Assembly: GCA_022712475.1 (NCBI GenBank)
Contig: JALAGK010000359.1
Location: 1-16,402 of the forward strand
Length of the DNA: 16,402 nt
Reading direction: 5' to 3'
Origin: Enterobacteriaceae bacterium
Lineage (GTDB): Bacteria > Pseudomonadota > Gammaproteobacteria > Enterobacterales > Enterobacteriaceae
In this document: piece by piece, positions 1 through 9,389 of the stretch
Layout: every line of letters starts with the position of its first letter
Position numbering within the stretch: the first letter of the stretch is position 1
The notes under the pieces: model-generated
Told to the model about the DNA's origin: nothing
Databases searched by the model: none
What the model saw: the letters and a program-made list of their open reading frames with translations, nothing else
Position numbers and translations under genes: made by a program

Positions 1-140
<140 letters not shown>

Positions 141-166
141 CTATAAATATTCACAATAGGGCGCGA

Positions 167-195
167 ATATTACGCAAATCGTGAGGCTTTGACAA
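167..195 (-). promoter_or_regulatory. Predicted sigma-70 promoter of rplU
   Basis: On the minus strand there is a -35 TTGTCA (195-190), a 17-nt spacer and a -10 TAATAT (172-167). Both hexamers match consensus at five of six positions and the spacer is optimal. Transcription would start near 160, giving a leader of about 70 nt before the rplU ATG. The call is from sequence only. Confidence 0.75.
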
Positions 196-232
196 GTCCG
201 ATTGTGAGTCCGCGCAGAAAAAAAACACAACG

Positions 233-260
233 TTTATCTGGCGCGTTTTTTCGGTACAAT
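233..260 (+). promoter_or_regulatory. Possible ispB promoter
   Basis: A good -10 hexamer, TACAAT, lies at 255-260. The best available -35 is weak (TTTATC, 233-238, 16-nt spacer). It would give a leader of about 75 nt for ispB. That leader carries a small inverted repeat, TCCGTA (278-283) with TACGGA (300-305), of unknown significance. The -10 is credible but the -35 is not strong. Confidence 0.4.
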
Positions 261-340
261 CTGAGCTACATTTACCATCCGTAAGCCATTCATTACCCAT
301 ACGGACTTGTGGTCAACAGCACGATAGCCAGACTTTTGCG

Positions 341-1312
341 ATGAATTTAGAGAATATTAATCAGTTAACCGCGCAAGACATGGCGGGTGTTAATGCGGCG
401 ATTCTTGAACAGCTTAATTCCGATGTTCAGCTCATCAATCAGTTGGGGTACTACATCGTTAGCGGCGGAGGCAAACGCATCCGCCCAATGATTGCCGTGC
501 TGGCGGCACGCGCGCTCGGCTATGAGGGTACAGCCCATGTCGCCGTTGCCGCGTTGATTGAATTTATCCACACAGCCACGCTACTGCATGATGATGTCGT
601 TGATGAGTCCGACATGCGCCGTGGCAAGGCGACGGCTAACGCCGCCTTTGGCAACGCCGCCAGCGTACTGGTGGGGGATTTCATCTACACGCGCGCCTTC
701 CAGATGATGACGCGTCTGGGGTCGCTCAAAGTGCTGGAAGTGATGTCAGAAGCGGTTAACGTCATCGCAGAAGGCGAAGTTTTGCAGTTGATGAACATCA
801 ACGATCCGGACATCACAGAAGAAAACTACCTGCGCGTGATTTACAGTAAAACGGCGCGCCTGTTTGAAGCTGCGTCTCAGTGTTCCGGTATTCTGGCGGG
901 CGCAACGGCTGAGCAAGAGAAGGCTTTGCAGGACTATGGCCGCTACCTCGGCACCGCTTTTCAGCTGATAGACGATCTGCTGGACTACAGCGCTGACGGT
1001 GAAACGCTTGGCAAAAACGTGGGTGACGATCTCAACGAGGGCAAACCGACACTGCCGCTGCTGCATGCCATGCACAACGGCACGCCTGAGCAGCAGAAGA
1101 TGATTCGTGAAGCTATCGAACAAGGTAACGGCCGTCATTTACTGGAACCGGTTCTGGAAACCATGGCCGCCTGTGGTTCACTGGAATGGACCCGCCAGCG
1201 CGCAGAAGATGAAGCCGATAAAGCCATTGCGGCCCTGGCGCCACTGCCGGACTCACCTCATAAAGAAGCGCTGATTGGCCTCGCCCATATTGCCGTTCAG
1301 CGCAGTCATTAA
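341..1312 (+). CDS. ispB: Octaprenyl diphosphate synthase
   Basis: Cytosolic trans-prenyltransferase that extends farnesyl diphosphate with isopentenyl diphosphate units to C40, giving the side chain of ubiquinone and menaquinone. At 323 aa it has exactly the E. coli IspB length. The substrate-binding motif GGGKRIRP is at residues 42-49. The two aspartate-rich Mg-binding motifs are DDVVD (84-88) and DDLLD (211-215), the latter followed by GKNVGDDLNEGKPTLP. The start is chosen because the N-terminus (MNLENINQLTAQDM) aligns with E. coli, yet there is no recognisable Shine-Dalgarno in the 15 bases before the ATG. The gene diverges from rplU and is followed by a hairpin at 1331-1355. It is essential in E. 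coli (family knowledge). No unusual residues were seen. Confidence 0.97.
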   Translation: MNLENINQLTAQDMAGVNAAILEQLNSDVQLINQLGYYIVSGGGKRIRPMIAVLAARALGYEGTAHVAVAALIEFIHTATLLHDDVVDESDMRRGKATANAAFGNAASVLVGDFIYTRAFQMMTRLGSLKVLEVMSEAVNVIAEGEVLQLMNINDPDITEENYLRVIYSKTARLFEAASQCSGILAGATAEQEKALQDYGRYLGTAFQLIDDLLDYSADGETLGKNVGDDLNEGKPTLPLLHAMHNGTPEQQKMIREAIEQGNGRHLLEPVLETMAACGSLEWTRQRAEDEADKAIAALAPLPDSPHKEALIGLAHIAVQRSH

Positions 1313-1330
1313 TTCATAATCTGTTTACTT

Positions 1331-1355
1331 ACCCGCACGCTTCTGGCGTGCGGGT
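1331..1355 (+). terminator. Strong GC-rich hairpin after ispB (lacks a U-tract)
   Basis: A perfect 10-bp stem, ACCCGCACGC (1331-1340) with GCGTGCGGGT (1346-1355), closes a 5-nt loop 18 bases after the ispB stop codon. Neither strand has a run of T after the stem, so it is not a textbook intrinsic terminator. It may instead stabilise the ispB 3' end or work with Rho. Location and stem strength support a transcript-end role; the mechanism is inference. Confidence 0.55.
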
Positions 1356-1388
1356 CCGCCCTGTCATTTCATCCTGTTTTCACAGCCT

Positions 1389-1456
1389 TTGTGTATTAAC
1401 ACACAATCCCGTCATTTACTGGAAACAACAAGAACCATTAAGATACAATTGTGTTA
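1389..1456. promoter_or_regulatory. Possible sfsB control region with repeated TTGTGT/ACACAA elements
   Basis: An inverted repeat TTGTGT (1389-1394) / ACACAA (1401-1406) lies upstream of sfsB. A second TTGTGT at 1449-1454 overlaps the 8-bp palindrome ACAATTGT (1445-1452). The -10-like hexamers TACAAT (1444-1449) and TATAAC (1455-1460) sit at that second copy, so a bound regulator could occlude RNA polymerase. Ner-type repressors often regulate themselves, which makes SfsB a candidate ligand. This is inference only; no -35 element is convincing. Confidence 0.3.
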
Positions 1457-1506
1457 TAACAGTTCCTGAACAGGAATCCTGACCGCTGACATGACAGGGA
1501 GAAAAA

Positions 1507-1773
1507 ATGGAACGTCAATATGTCGACTGGCATCACGCTGATATCATCGCCGCACTGCGTAAGCGCGGAACATCGCTGGCTGCGGTATCCCGCAGTGCCG
1601 GGCTTAGCTCTTCCACGCTTGCCAATGCGCTCACGCGACCCTGGCCAAAAGGTGAACAGTTGATCGCTGAAGCGATCGGCACTGATCCCTGGGTTATCTG
1701 GCCTACACGCTATTACGATCCCATCACGCATGAATTTATCGACAGGCGTCAGGCGATACGTCAACGCTCATAA
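1507..1773 (+). CDS. sfsB: Ner-like DNA-binding transcriptional regulator SfsB (Nlp)
   Basis: Small helix-turn-helix protein related to the Ner repressor of phage Mu. In E. coli the homologue (sfsB/nlp) was linked to expression of maltose genes, but its physiological targets are poorly defined. The 88-aa product (about 92 in E. coli) opens with DWHHADIIAALRKRGTS and has the HTH around residues 23-42, including SRSAGLSSSTLANAL. The typical RPWPKGEQLIAEAIG segment and WVIWPTRYYDP follow. The ATG is preceded by AGGGAG at 1496-1501, a good ribosome-binding site. It is a stand-alone plus-strand gene between the ispB hairpin and a bidirectional terminator shared with murA. The C-terminus is a few residues shorter than in E. 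coli. Family assignment is firm; biological role is not. Confidence 0.9.
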   Translation: MERQYVDWHHADIIAALRKRGTSLAAVSRSAGLSSSTLANALTRPWPKGEQLIAEAIGTDPWVIWPTRYYDPITHEFIDRRQAIRQRS

Positions 1774-1803
1774 AAAAACCGGGGCATGCCCCGGTTTGTT
1801 CTT
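1771..1803. terminator. Bidirectional intrinsic terminator between sfsB and murA
   Basis: A perfect 22-bp palindrome (1776-1797), centred on GCATGC with a CCGGGGC/GCCCCGG stem, lies between the convergent genes. On the minus strand, reading out of murA, it is followed by seven T, a strong intrinsic terminator. On the plus strand it is followed by TTTGTTCTTT, a moderate one. It overlaps the sfsB stop codon. Confidence 0.9.
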
Positions 1804-1811
1804 TATTCTGC

Positions 1812-3071
<1,260 letters not shown>

Positions 3072-3121
3072 TCAACTGCTCTCTAAATAGTGTCAAACGC
3101 TACCGGCAAGGCACCAGTAGC

Positions 3122-3376
3122 TTAAAAGCCGTTCAGTTTCCGATCGCGCTCCCATTCAGAAGGCGTATAGGTTTTGATGGAAACGGCATGAATACGGTTG
3201 TCGGCAATGAACTCCATCAGCGGTGCATACACTGCCTGCTGTTTCTTCACACGGCTCATCTCGGCAAACATATCGCCCACCGCGATGACCTGAAAATGAC
3301 TACCATCGCCAGAGACATAGACTTCTTCGAGGGGCAGTGCGTTCATCAGCACTGTCTGAATTTCATGATTTTCCAT
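3122..3376 (-). CDS. ibaG: BolA-family acid-stress protein IbaG (YrbA)
   Basis: Small BolA-like protein. In E. coli, IbaG is linked to acid stress and interacts with monothiol glutaredoxin Grx4 through a shared [2Fe-2S] cluster (family knowledge). The 84-aa product spans the whole alpha-beta BolA fold. The histidines corresponding to the cluster-ligand candidates are visible: H27 in GDGSHFQV and H63 in [11 protein letters not shown]. The helix-turn-helix-like [12 protein letters not shown] stretch precedes the latter, and the C-terminus RDRKLNGF is typical. The gene is upstream of murA, separated by 50 bp, and downstream of a terminator-like hairpin that isolates it from mlaB. It therefore probably has its own promoter within about 70 bp upstream; I found no convincing hexamers there. 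Confidence 0.95.
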   Translation of the reverse strand: MENHEIQTVLMNALPLEEVYVSGDGSHFQVIAVGDMFAEMSRVKKQQAVYAPLMEFIADNRIHAVSIKTYTPSEWERDRKLNGF

Positions 3377-3443
3377 GGAAAGTATTCATCGGGATTGTGG
3401 AATCAGCATCACATCTTAGAGGAAAGTAGCGCGCGCTTAAACA

Positions 3444-3478
3444 AGCAAAACGGCCCAGGCGATAATTCACTCGGGCCG
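3444..3478 (-). terminator. Terminator-like hairpin after the mla genes
   Basis: Reading the minus strand out of mlaB, CGGCCC (3478-3473) pairs with GGGCCG (3456-3451) across a 16-nt loop. TTTTGCTTG follows immediately (3450-3442). A GC-rich stem plus a T-rich tail fits an intrinsic terminator. It would separate the mlaFEDCB transcript from ibaG-murA, although partial read-through is possible because the tail is interrupted by GC. Confidence 0.7.
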
Positions 3479-3499
3479 CGTAGATAACATGCTGAAAAT

Positions 3500-3787
3500 T
3501 CAAGAAACCAGCGGAAACGCTGCTTCAGGAAGATTGTAGAGGTTCGCAAGCGTACGAACACTTGGGCTGGTACCACTAATGCGCACATTTACACCTAGCG
3601 CCACCAGGTGCACCAGCAGCGCAAGCCCGGCTGTGTCCATGCGCGTTAGCCCACTCAGATCGATACGCGCAAGTCCTGACATCAGCACAGCGCGCTGTTG
3701 CCAGAGAGGCTCCAGCGTTTCATGCTCAAGTACGCCCTGCAAATGCAGCACATCACCGTCGCGCGTCCAGCGCAATTCGTCAGCCAT
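3500..3787 (-). CDS. mlaB: STAS-domain subunit of the Mla phospholipid ABC transporter
   Basis: Cytosolic STAS protein that binds the ATPase MlaF in the inner-membrane MlaFEDB complex and is needed for its stability and activity. The 95-aa product keeps the STAS core: IDLSGLTRMDTAGLALLVHL, with the conserved threonine at T52 (D51-T52), and the C-terminal LANLYNLPEAAFP helix. Compared with E. coli (97 aa), the loop before the VRISG strand is shorter and the remaining sequence is moderately divergent, so this is the least conserved Mla subunit here. Its ATG overlaps the mlaC stop codon (TAATG), indicating translational coupling, and it is the last gene of the mla run before the 3444-3478 terminator. 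Identity rests on the STAS motif together with gene order. Confidence 0.93.
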   Translation of the reverse strand: MADELRWTRDGDVLHLQGVLEHETLEPLWQQRAVLMSGLARIDLSGLTRMDTAGLALLVHLVALGVNVRISGTSPSVRTLANLYNLPEAAFPLVS

Positions 3788-4416
3788 TACTTACTCTGTT
3801 CCAACGTGATCGGCTGACGGGAAATCGCCTTCAGTTGCTCAGTCAGGCCATCAATGCCTTTGGTGCGCAGCAGGTCACTCCATTCGTTCTGTTTGGTGGT
3901 GATCATGCTGACGCCTTCGGCAATCATGTCAAACGCCTGCCAGTTACCGGTCTGGGTATTTTTACGCCACTGGAAATCCAGGCGTACGGGCGGGCGGCCA
4001 TTCGCGTCGATAATCGTCACGCGGATTGCCACGATGTTTTTATCACCCAGCGGTTGCTCGGGTGCAATCTGGTAAGTCTGGCCGTGGTACATCGCCAACG
4101 CCTGACCATAAGCCTGCTTCAGGTATTCGCGAAATGCCGCAAAATAGGCTTCACGTTGTGCAGGCGTCGCATCTTTGTAATAACGCCCCAGCACCAGCGC
4201 ACCAGCGTATTTCACCTGCACGTAAGGCAGCAGTTCCTGGTCAACAATATCGCGCAGCGAGTTCGGATTCTGGCGAATCTGCGGTTGCTCGCTCTTCAAA
4301 CGACTGAAGGTCTTCTGCGCGGCTTCATTCATCATTGTGTAAGGATTAGACTGATCGGCAGCCATTGCCAGCGGAGCGACCACCAGCATGGCGGCCATCA
4401 ATAAACGTTTAAACAT
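3787..4416 (-). CDS. mlaC: Periplasmic phospholipid-binding protein of the Mla pathway
   Basis: Soluble periplasmic shuttle that carries phospholipid between the outer-membrane MlaA-porin complex and the inner-membrane MlaFEDB transporter. The 209-aa product starts with a typical Sec signal peptide (MFKRLL, then a hydrophobic run), with predicted cleavage near residues 19-20 (AMA/A). The mature part has the family hallmarks [37 protein letters not shown] and [16 protein letters not shown]. The start is supported by GGAGAAGAG upstream. It sits 18 bp after mlaD and overlaps mlaB by one base. Length is within two residues of E. coli MlaC. No irregularities were seen. Confidence 0.96.
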   Translation of the reverse strand: MFKRLLMAAMLVVAPLAMAADQSNPYTMMNEAAQKTFSRLKSEQPQIRQNPNSLRDIVDQELLPYVQVKYAGALVLGRYYKDATPAQREAYFAAFREYLKQAYGQALAMYHGQTYQIAPEQPLGDKNIVAIRVTIIDANGRPPVRLDFQWRKNTQTGNWQAFDMIAEGVSMITTKQNEWSDLLRTKGIDGLTEQLKAISRQPITLEQSK

Positions 4417-4434
4417 AGCTCTCTTCTCCAGTAA

Positions 4435-4989
4435 TCAATGTGTTGCATCGGGCTGTACCTGCGCCCCATTATTCTCTACTGGATGCGCGTTGGCATCGTC
4501 TGAATTCTTATTCTGGTCGTCACTGTTGCTTTTATAGAGGAACTGACCAATCAGGTCTTCCAGCACCATCGCCGATTTGGTGTCCTGAAGGGTATCACCG
4601 TCTTTAAGAATAGCGGTTCCCAGCTCCGGGTCTTCAAACCCCATGTTCAGCGCCAGATACTGCTCTCCCAGAAGACCTGAGGTGCGGATTGCCAGCGAAC
4701 TGGTGTCCGGGATGTGATTGTATTTTTGCTCAATCTCCAGCGTCACACGCGGCAGGTAGGTTTTTGGATCCAGTGCAATATCGCTGACGCGGCCAATAGT
4801 GACACCGCCCACGCGCACCGGAGAGCGCGCCTTTAGCCCGCCAATATTGTCAAACGTGGCGTATAAACGATAAGTCGGTTCATTACTGATGGCGCTTACA
4901 TTCGCCACTTTCAAACAAAGGAACACTACCGCAGCCAGCGCAACCAACATGAACGCCCCGACCCAAATCTCAAATTTCTTCGTATGCAT
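4435..4989 (-). CDS. mlaD: MCE-domain inner-membrane protein of the Mla transporter
   Basis: Membrane-anchored periplasmic protein that forms a hexameric ring on MlaE and passes lipid between MlaC and the membrane. The 184-aa product has one N-terminal transmembrane helix (about residues 8-29). A single MCE domain follows (about 39-116: YRLYATFDNIGGLKARSPVR, GVTIGRVSDIALDP, then the IRTSGLLGEQYLALN pore-loop region). It ends in a hydrophilic, Asn/Asp-rich low-complexity tail that differs from E. coli, as is usual for this tail. It starts 4 bp after the mlaE stop and is followed by mlaC at 18 bp. Family and role are clear from motifs and context. Confidence 0.96.
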   Translation of the reverse strand: MHTKKFEIWVGAFMLVALAAVVFLCLKVANVSAISNEPTYRLYATFDNIGGLKARSPVRVGGVTIGRVSDIALDPKTYLPRVTLEIEQKYNHIPDTSSLAIRTSGLLGEQYLALNMGFEDPELGTAILKDGDTLQDTKSAMVLEDLIGQFLYKSNSDDQNKNSDDANAHPVENNGAQVQPDATH

Positions 4990-4993
4990 GAAT

Positions 4994-6596
<1,603 letters not shown>

Positions 6597-6627
6597 CAAT
6601 CTTGTCTTCCATTTAATGAGAATACGC

Positions 6628-6647
6628 GCCAGGTGCATAAGCCTGGC
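6628..6647 (-). other. Short hairpin in the mlaF leader
   Basis: Minus-strand GCCAGG (6647-6642) pairs with CCTGGC (6633-6628) around an 8-nt loop. It lies 31 bases upstream of the chosen mlaF start and downstream of the predicted promoter. It is too far from the Shine-Dalgarno to block it directly. Function is unknown. Confidence 0.35.
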
Positions 6648-6705
6648 CATAAACACGCCATTTTTACAGAATAAGTACTTACCCCGTTAGCGAAAGCTGG
6701 CATTT

Positions 6706-6733
6706 GTTTTACTTTTGCCCCGCTTAAAGTCAA
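6706..6733 (-). promoter_or_regulatory. Candidate mlaF promoter
   Basis: On the minus strand, TTGACT (6733-6728) is followed after 16 nt by TAAAAC (6711-6706). The -35 matches consensus at five of six positions and the -10 at four. Transcription would begin around 6700, leaving a leader of about 100 nt that contains the hairpin at 6628-6647. The divergent gene yrbG lacks an equally good candidate. Sequence-only call. Confidence 0.4.
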
Positions 6734-6826
6734 AATTAAGCATTCCTCACAATGATTCAGAATCCAGGCGTGCCCGGTGCTTTCAAGCCAGTGGAGCGGC
6801 GATTATACCTGACGAAAGGATCTGGC

Positions 6827-7804
6827 ATGCTTTTAGCAACGGCGCTGTTAATAATCGGTTTAGTAATGGTGGCTTACGGCGCAGACAGGCTCGTGTTTGC
6901 TGCTGCCATCCTGTGCCGCGGCCTTGGCATTCCCCCGCTTATTATCGGTATGACGATAGTCAGTATCGGCACATCGCTACCAGAAATCATTGTTGCGACT
7001 GCCGCCGGTTTGAACGGTCAGCTTGATTTGGCCGTGGGAACCGCCATTGGTTCCAATATCACCAATATTTTACTGATTCTCGGCCTTGCAGCACTGCTAA
7101 GTCCTTTTGTCATCCATTCCGATGTCCTGCGCCGCGAATTGCCGTTAATGTTAATTATGAGTCTGCTGTGTGGCGCACTCTTGTGGGACGGCAACCTGGG
7201 ACGTATGGAAGGCCTGTTGCTGCTACTCACCGCCGTGATTTATTTGCTGATTACCGTTAAGATTGCGCGGCTTGCCGAACGCCAGGGCAGCGACTCGCTC
7301 ACGCGCGAGCAGCTCGCGGAACTGCCTGGCGAAGGCAGCCAGCCCGTGGCCTTTCTTTGGCTGGCCGTCGCGCTGGTCATTATGCCGGTTGCTACACGGA
7401 TGATTATTGATAATGCCACCGTGCTGGCAAACACCTTTTCGGTCAGTGAGTTGATACCAGGATTGACGATTGTCGCCATCGGCACCAGCCTACCGGAGCT
7501 GGCGACGGCGATGGCTGGCGTGCGTAAAGGCGAGAATGATATTGCTGTCGGCAATATTATCGGTTCCAACATTTTTAATATCGCCATCGTGCTCGGCCTT
7601 CCGGCGCTGCTTTCACCTGGTACCTTTGACCCGCAGGCGGTGACAAGGGACTACGGCGTCATGCTGGCAGCGAGCGCGATTTTCGCCCTGCTATGCTGGC
7701 GACGCCCTCGGGGCATCGGCCGACGCACCGGGGCACTGTTAATCTGTGGTTTTATCGCGTGGCTTCTGGTGGTGTTTATCACCGCCACGCACTCCATAGG
7801 GTAA
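6827..7804 (+). CDS. yrbG: Calcium/sodium:proton antiporter-family inner-membrane protein YrbG
   Basis: Member of the CaCA (Na+/Ca2+ exchanger-like) superfamily; the physiological substrate of E. coli YrbG is not settled. The 325-aa product has about ten hydrophobic segments in two inverted halves. Each half carries the ion-binding alpha-repeat: GTSLPE (48-53) with GSNITN (75-80), and GTSLPE (219-224) with GSNIFN (246-251). A hydrophilic central loop (about 145-172, ERQGSDSLTREQLAELPGEG) joins the halves. The ATG at 6827 is chosen over the in-frame ATG at 6752 because AAAGGA sits 6 nt upstream and the protein then matches E. coli in length. It diverges from mlaF and precedes kdsD by 13 bp. 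Confidence 0.95.
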   Translation: MLLATALLIIGLVMVAYGADRLVFAAAILCRGLGIPPLIIGMTIVSIGTSLPEIIVATAAGLNGQLDLAVGTAIGSNITNILLILGLAALLSPFVIHSDVLRRELPLMLIMSLLCGALLWDGNLGRMEGLLLLLTAVIYLLITVKIARLAERQGSDSLTREQLAELPGEGSQPVAFLWLAVALVIMPVATRMIIDNATVLANTFSVSELIPGLTIVAIGTSLPELATAMAGVRKGENDIAVGNIIGSNIFNIAIVLGLPALLSPGTFDPQAVTRDYGVMLAASAIFALLCWRRPRGIGRRTGALLICGFIAWLLVVFITATHSIG

Positions 7805-7817
7805 ACTGGGAAAGATT

Positions 7818-8804
7818 ATGTCGCACATTGCATTGCCGCCAGGTTTTGACTTCCAGCTGGCAGGAAAAGACGTGTTGAATATTGAACGTGAAGGCCTGGC
7901 CCAGCTCGATCAATATATTAACGATGATTTCTCACGTGCCTGTGAGATGATGTTTCATTGCCAGGGCAAGGTCGTGGTGATGGGTATGGGTAAATCCGGG
8001 CATATCGGGCGCAAAATGGCCGCCACGTTTGCCAGCACGGGCACGTCTGCGTTTTTTGTCCACCCTGGAGAAGCCAGCCACGGCGACCTGGGCATGGTCA
8101 CGGCGAAAGATATCGTGATTGCCATTTCCAACTCCGGCGAATCCAATGAAATTCTGGCGTTGATCCCGGTGCTTAAACGTCTGCAGGTGCCGCTCATTTG
8201 CATCTCCAGTCGTCCGGAAAGCACAATGGGTCGTGCGGCTGATATTCACTTGTGCGTAAAAGTCCCGCAGGAAGCCTGCCCGCTGGGTCTGGCACCCACT
8301 ACCAGCACCACAGCGACGCTGGTTATGGGGGATGCACTGGCGGTAGCACTACTCAAAGCTCGCGGTTTTACCGCAGAAGATTTTGCGCTGTCGCACCCCG
8401 GCGGCGCACTGGGTCGCAAGCTACTGCTGCGGGTGAACGATATTATGCACACAGGCGACGAGATTCCGCGTGTGGGCAAAGAGGCGACGTTACGCGACGC
8501 GCTGCTGGAAATCACCCGTAAGAATCTCGGCATGACCGTTATCTGTGACGATGACATGAAAATTGCCGGTATCTTTACCGACGGTGACCTGCGTCGCGTG
8601 TTTGATATGGGCGTTGACCTGAACCACTTACGCATTACTGATGTGATGACCGCAGGCGGTATACGTATTCGTCCCGGCACACTCGCGGTAGATGCACTGA
8701 ACCTGATGCAGTCACGCCATATTACGGCCGTTCTCGTCGCCGATGGCGACCAACTGCGCGGTGTGATACATATGCATGATTTACTGCGCGCAGGCGTGGT
8801 CTGA
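7818..8804 (+). CDS. kdsD: D-arabinose 5-phosphate isomerase
   Basis: Converts ribulose 5-phosphate to arabinose 5-phosphate, the entry step of 3-deoxy-D-manno-octulosonate (Kdo) synthesis for LPS. The 328-aa product has a sugar isomerase (SIS) domain at about residues 41-184 followed by two CBS domains (about 210-268 and 277-328). All four residues known as catalytic in the E. coli enzyme are present: K59 (MGMGKSGHIG), E111 (SGESNE), E152 (QEACPLGLAPT) and H193 (LSHPGGALG). The start fits E. coli (MSH..PGFDFQ) with GGGAAAG upstream. It lies 13 bp after yrbG and 18 bp before kdsC, the later enzyme in the same pathway, so co-transcription is very likely. Confidence 0.98.
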   Translation: MSHIALPPGFDFQLAGKDVLNIEREGLAQLDQYINDDFSRACEMMFHCQGKVVVMGMGKSGHIGRKMAATFASTGTSAFFVHPGEASHGDLGMVTAKDIVIAISNSGESNEILALIPVLKRLQVPLICISSRPESTMGRAADIHLCVKVPQEACPLGLAPTTSTTATLVMGDALAVALLKARGFTAEDFALSHPGGALGRKLLLRVNDIMHTGDEIPRVGKEATLRDALLEITRKNLGMTVICDDDMKIAGIFTDGDLRRVFDMGVDLNHLRITDVMTAGGIRIRPGTLAVDALNLMQSRHITAVLVADGDQLRGVIHMHDLLRAGVV

Positions 8805-8822
8805 TTTTAAGGATTATTGTTA

Positions 8823-9389
8823 ATGAGCAACCCGCAAGCGATGCTCCCGACCTGTTACGGACCGGTGAGCGCGCATGTTATGACGAAGGCGCGGGATATT
8901 CGCCTGCTGATACTCGATGTAGATGGCGTCATGTCCGACGGTCTTATCTACATGGGTAACAGTGGAGAAGAACTGAAGGCGTTTAACGTACGTGACGGCT
9001 ACGGCATCCGTTGTGCGCTCACAAGCGACATTGAGGTAGCGATTATCACGGGTCGTAAGGCAAAACTGCTGGAAGACCGCTGCGCGACACTCAAGATTAA
9101 ACATCTGTATCAGGGACAGTCCGACAAACTTATCGCCTACCGCGAGCTGCTCACGACGCTTGCGCTTGAGCCGCACCAGGTCGCCTACATTGGCGATGAC
9201 TTGATTGACTGGCCAGTAATGGCGCAAATCGGCTTGAGCGTAGCCGTTGCTGATGCGCATCCGCTGTTGCTGCCACGCGCAGACTACGTTACCCGTATAG
9301 GCGGCGGACGCGGCGCGGTGCGTGAAGTGTGTGATTTACTGCTGCTGGCACAAGGCAAGCTTGATGAGGCCAAAGGGCAATCAATATGA
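8823..9389 (+). CDS. kdsC: 3-deoxy-D-manno-octulosonate 8-phosphate phosphatase
   Basis: HAD-superfamily phosphatase that removes phosphate from Kdo-8-P to release Kdo, which is then activated by KdsB. The 188-aa product equals E. coli KdsC. HAD motif I is DVDG (32-35, nucleophile D32 and acid/base D34). The motif II region is IITGRKAKL, and motif IV is YIGDDLIDWPVM. The C-terminus RADYVTRIGGGRGAVREVCDLLL matches the flexible tail that covers the active site in this tetrameric family. I chose the ATG at 8823, with AAGGA 9 nt upstream, over an in-frame TTG at 8817. The stop codon overlaps the lptC start (ATGA, 9386-9389), so the two are translationally coupled. Confidence 0.98.
   Translation: MSNPQAMLPTCYGPVSAHVMTKARDIRLLILDVDGVMSDGLIYMGNSGEELKAFNVRDGYGIRCALTSDIEVAIITGRKAKLLEDRCATLKIKHLYQGQSDKLIAYRELLTTLALEPHQVAYIGDDLIDWPVMAQIGLSVAVADAHPLLLPRADYVTRIGGGRGAVREVCDLLLLAQGKLDEAKGQSI

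Noticed and set aside
189..217. Plus-strand TTGACA at 189-194 as the ispB -35
   Set aside because: No -10-like hexamer lies 16-18 nt downstream (GCGCAG region); the same bases form the -35 of the divergent rplU promoter.
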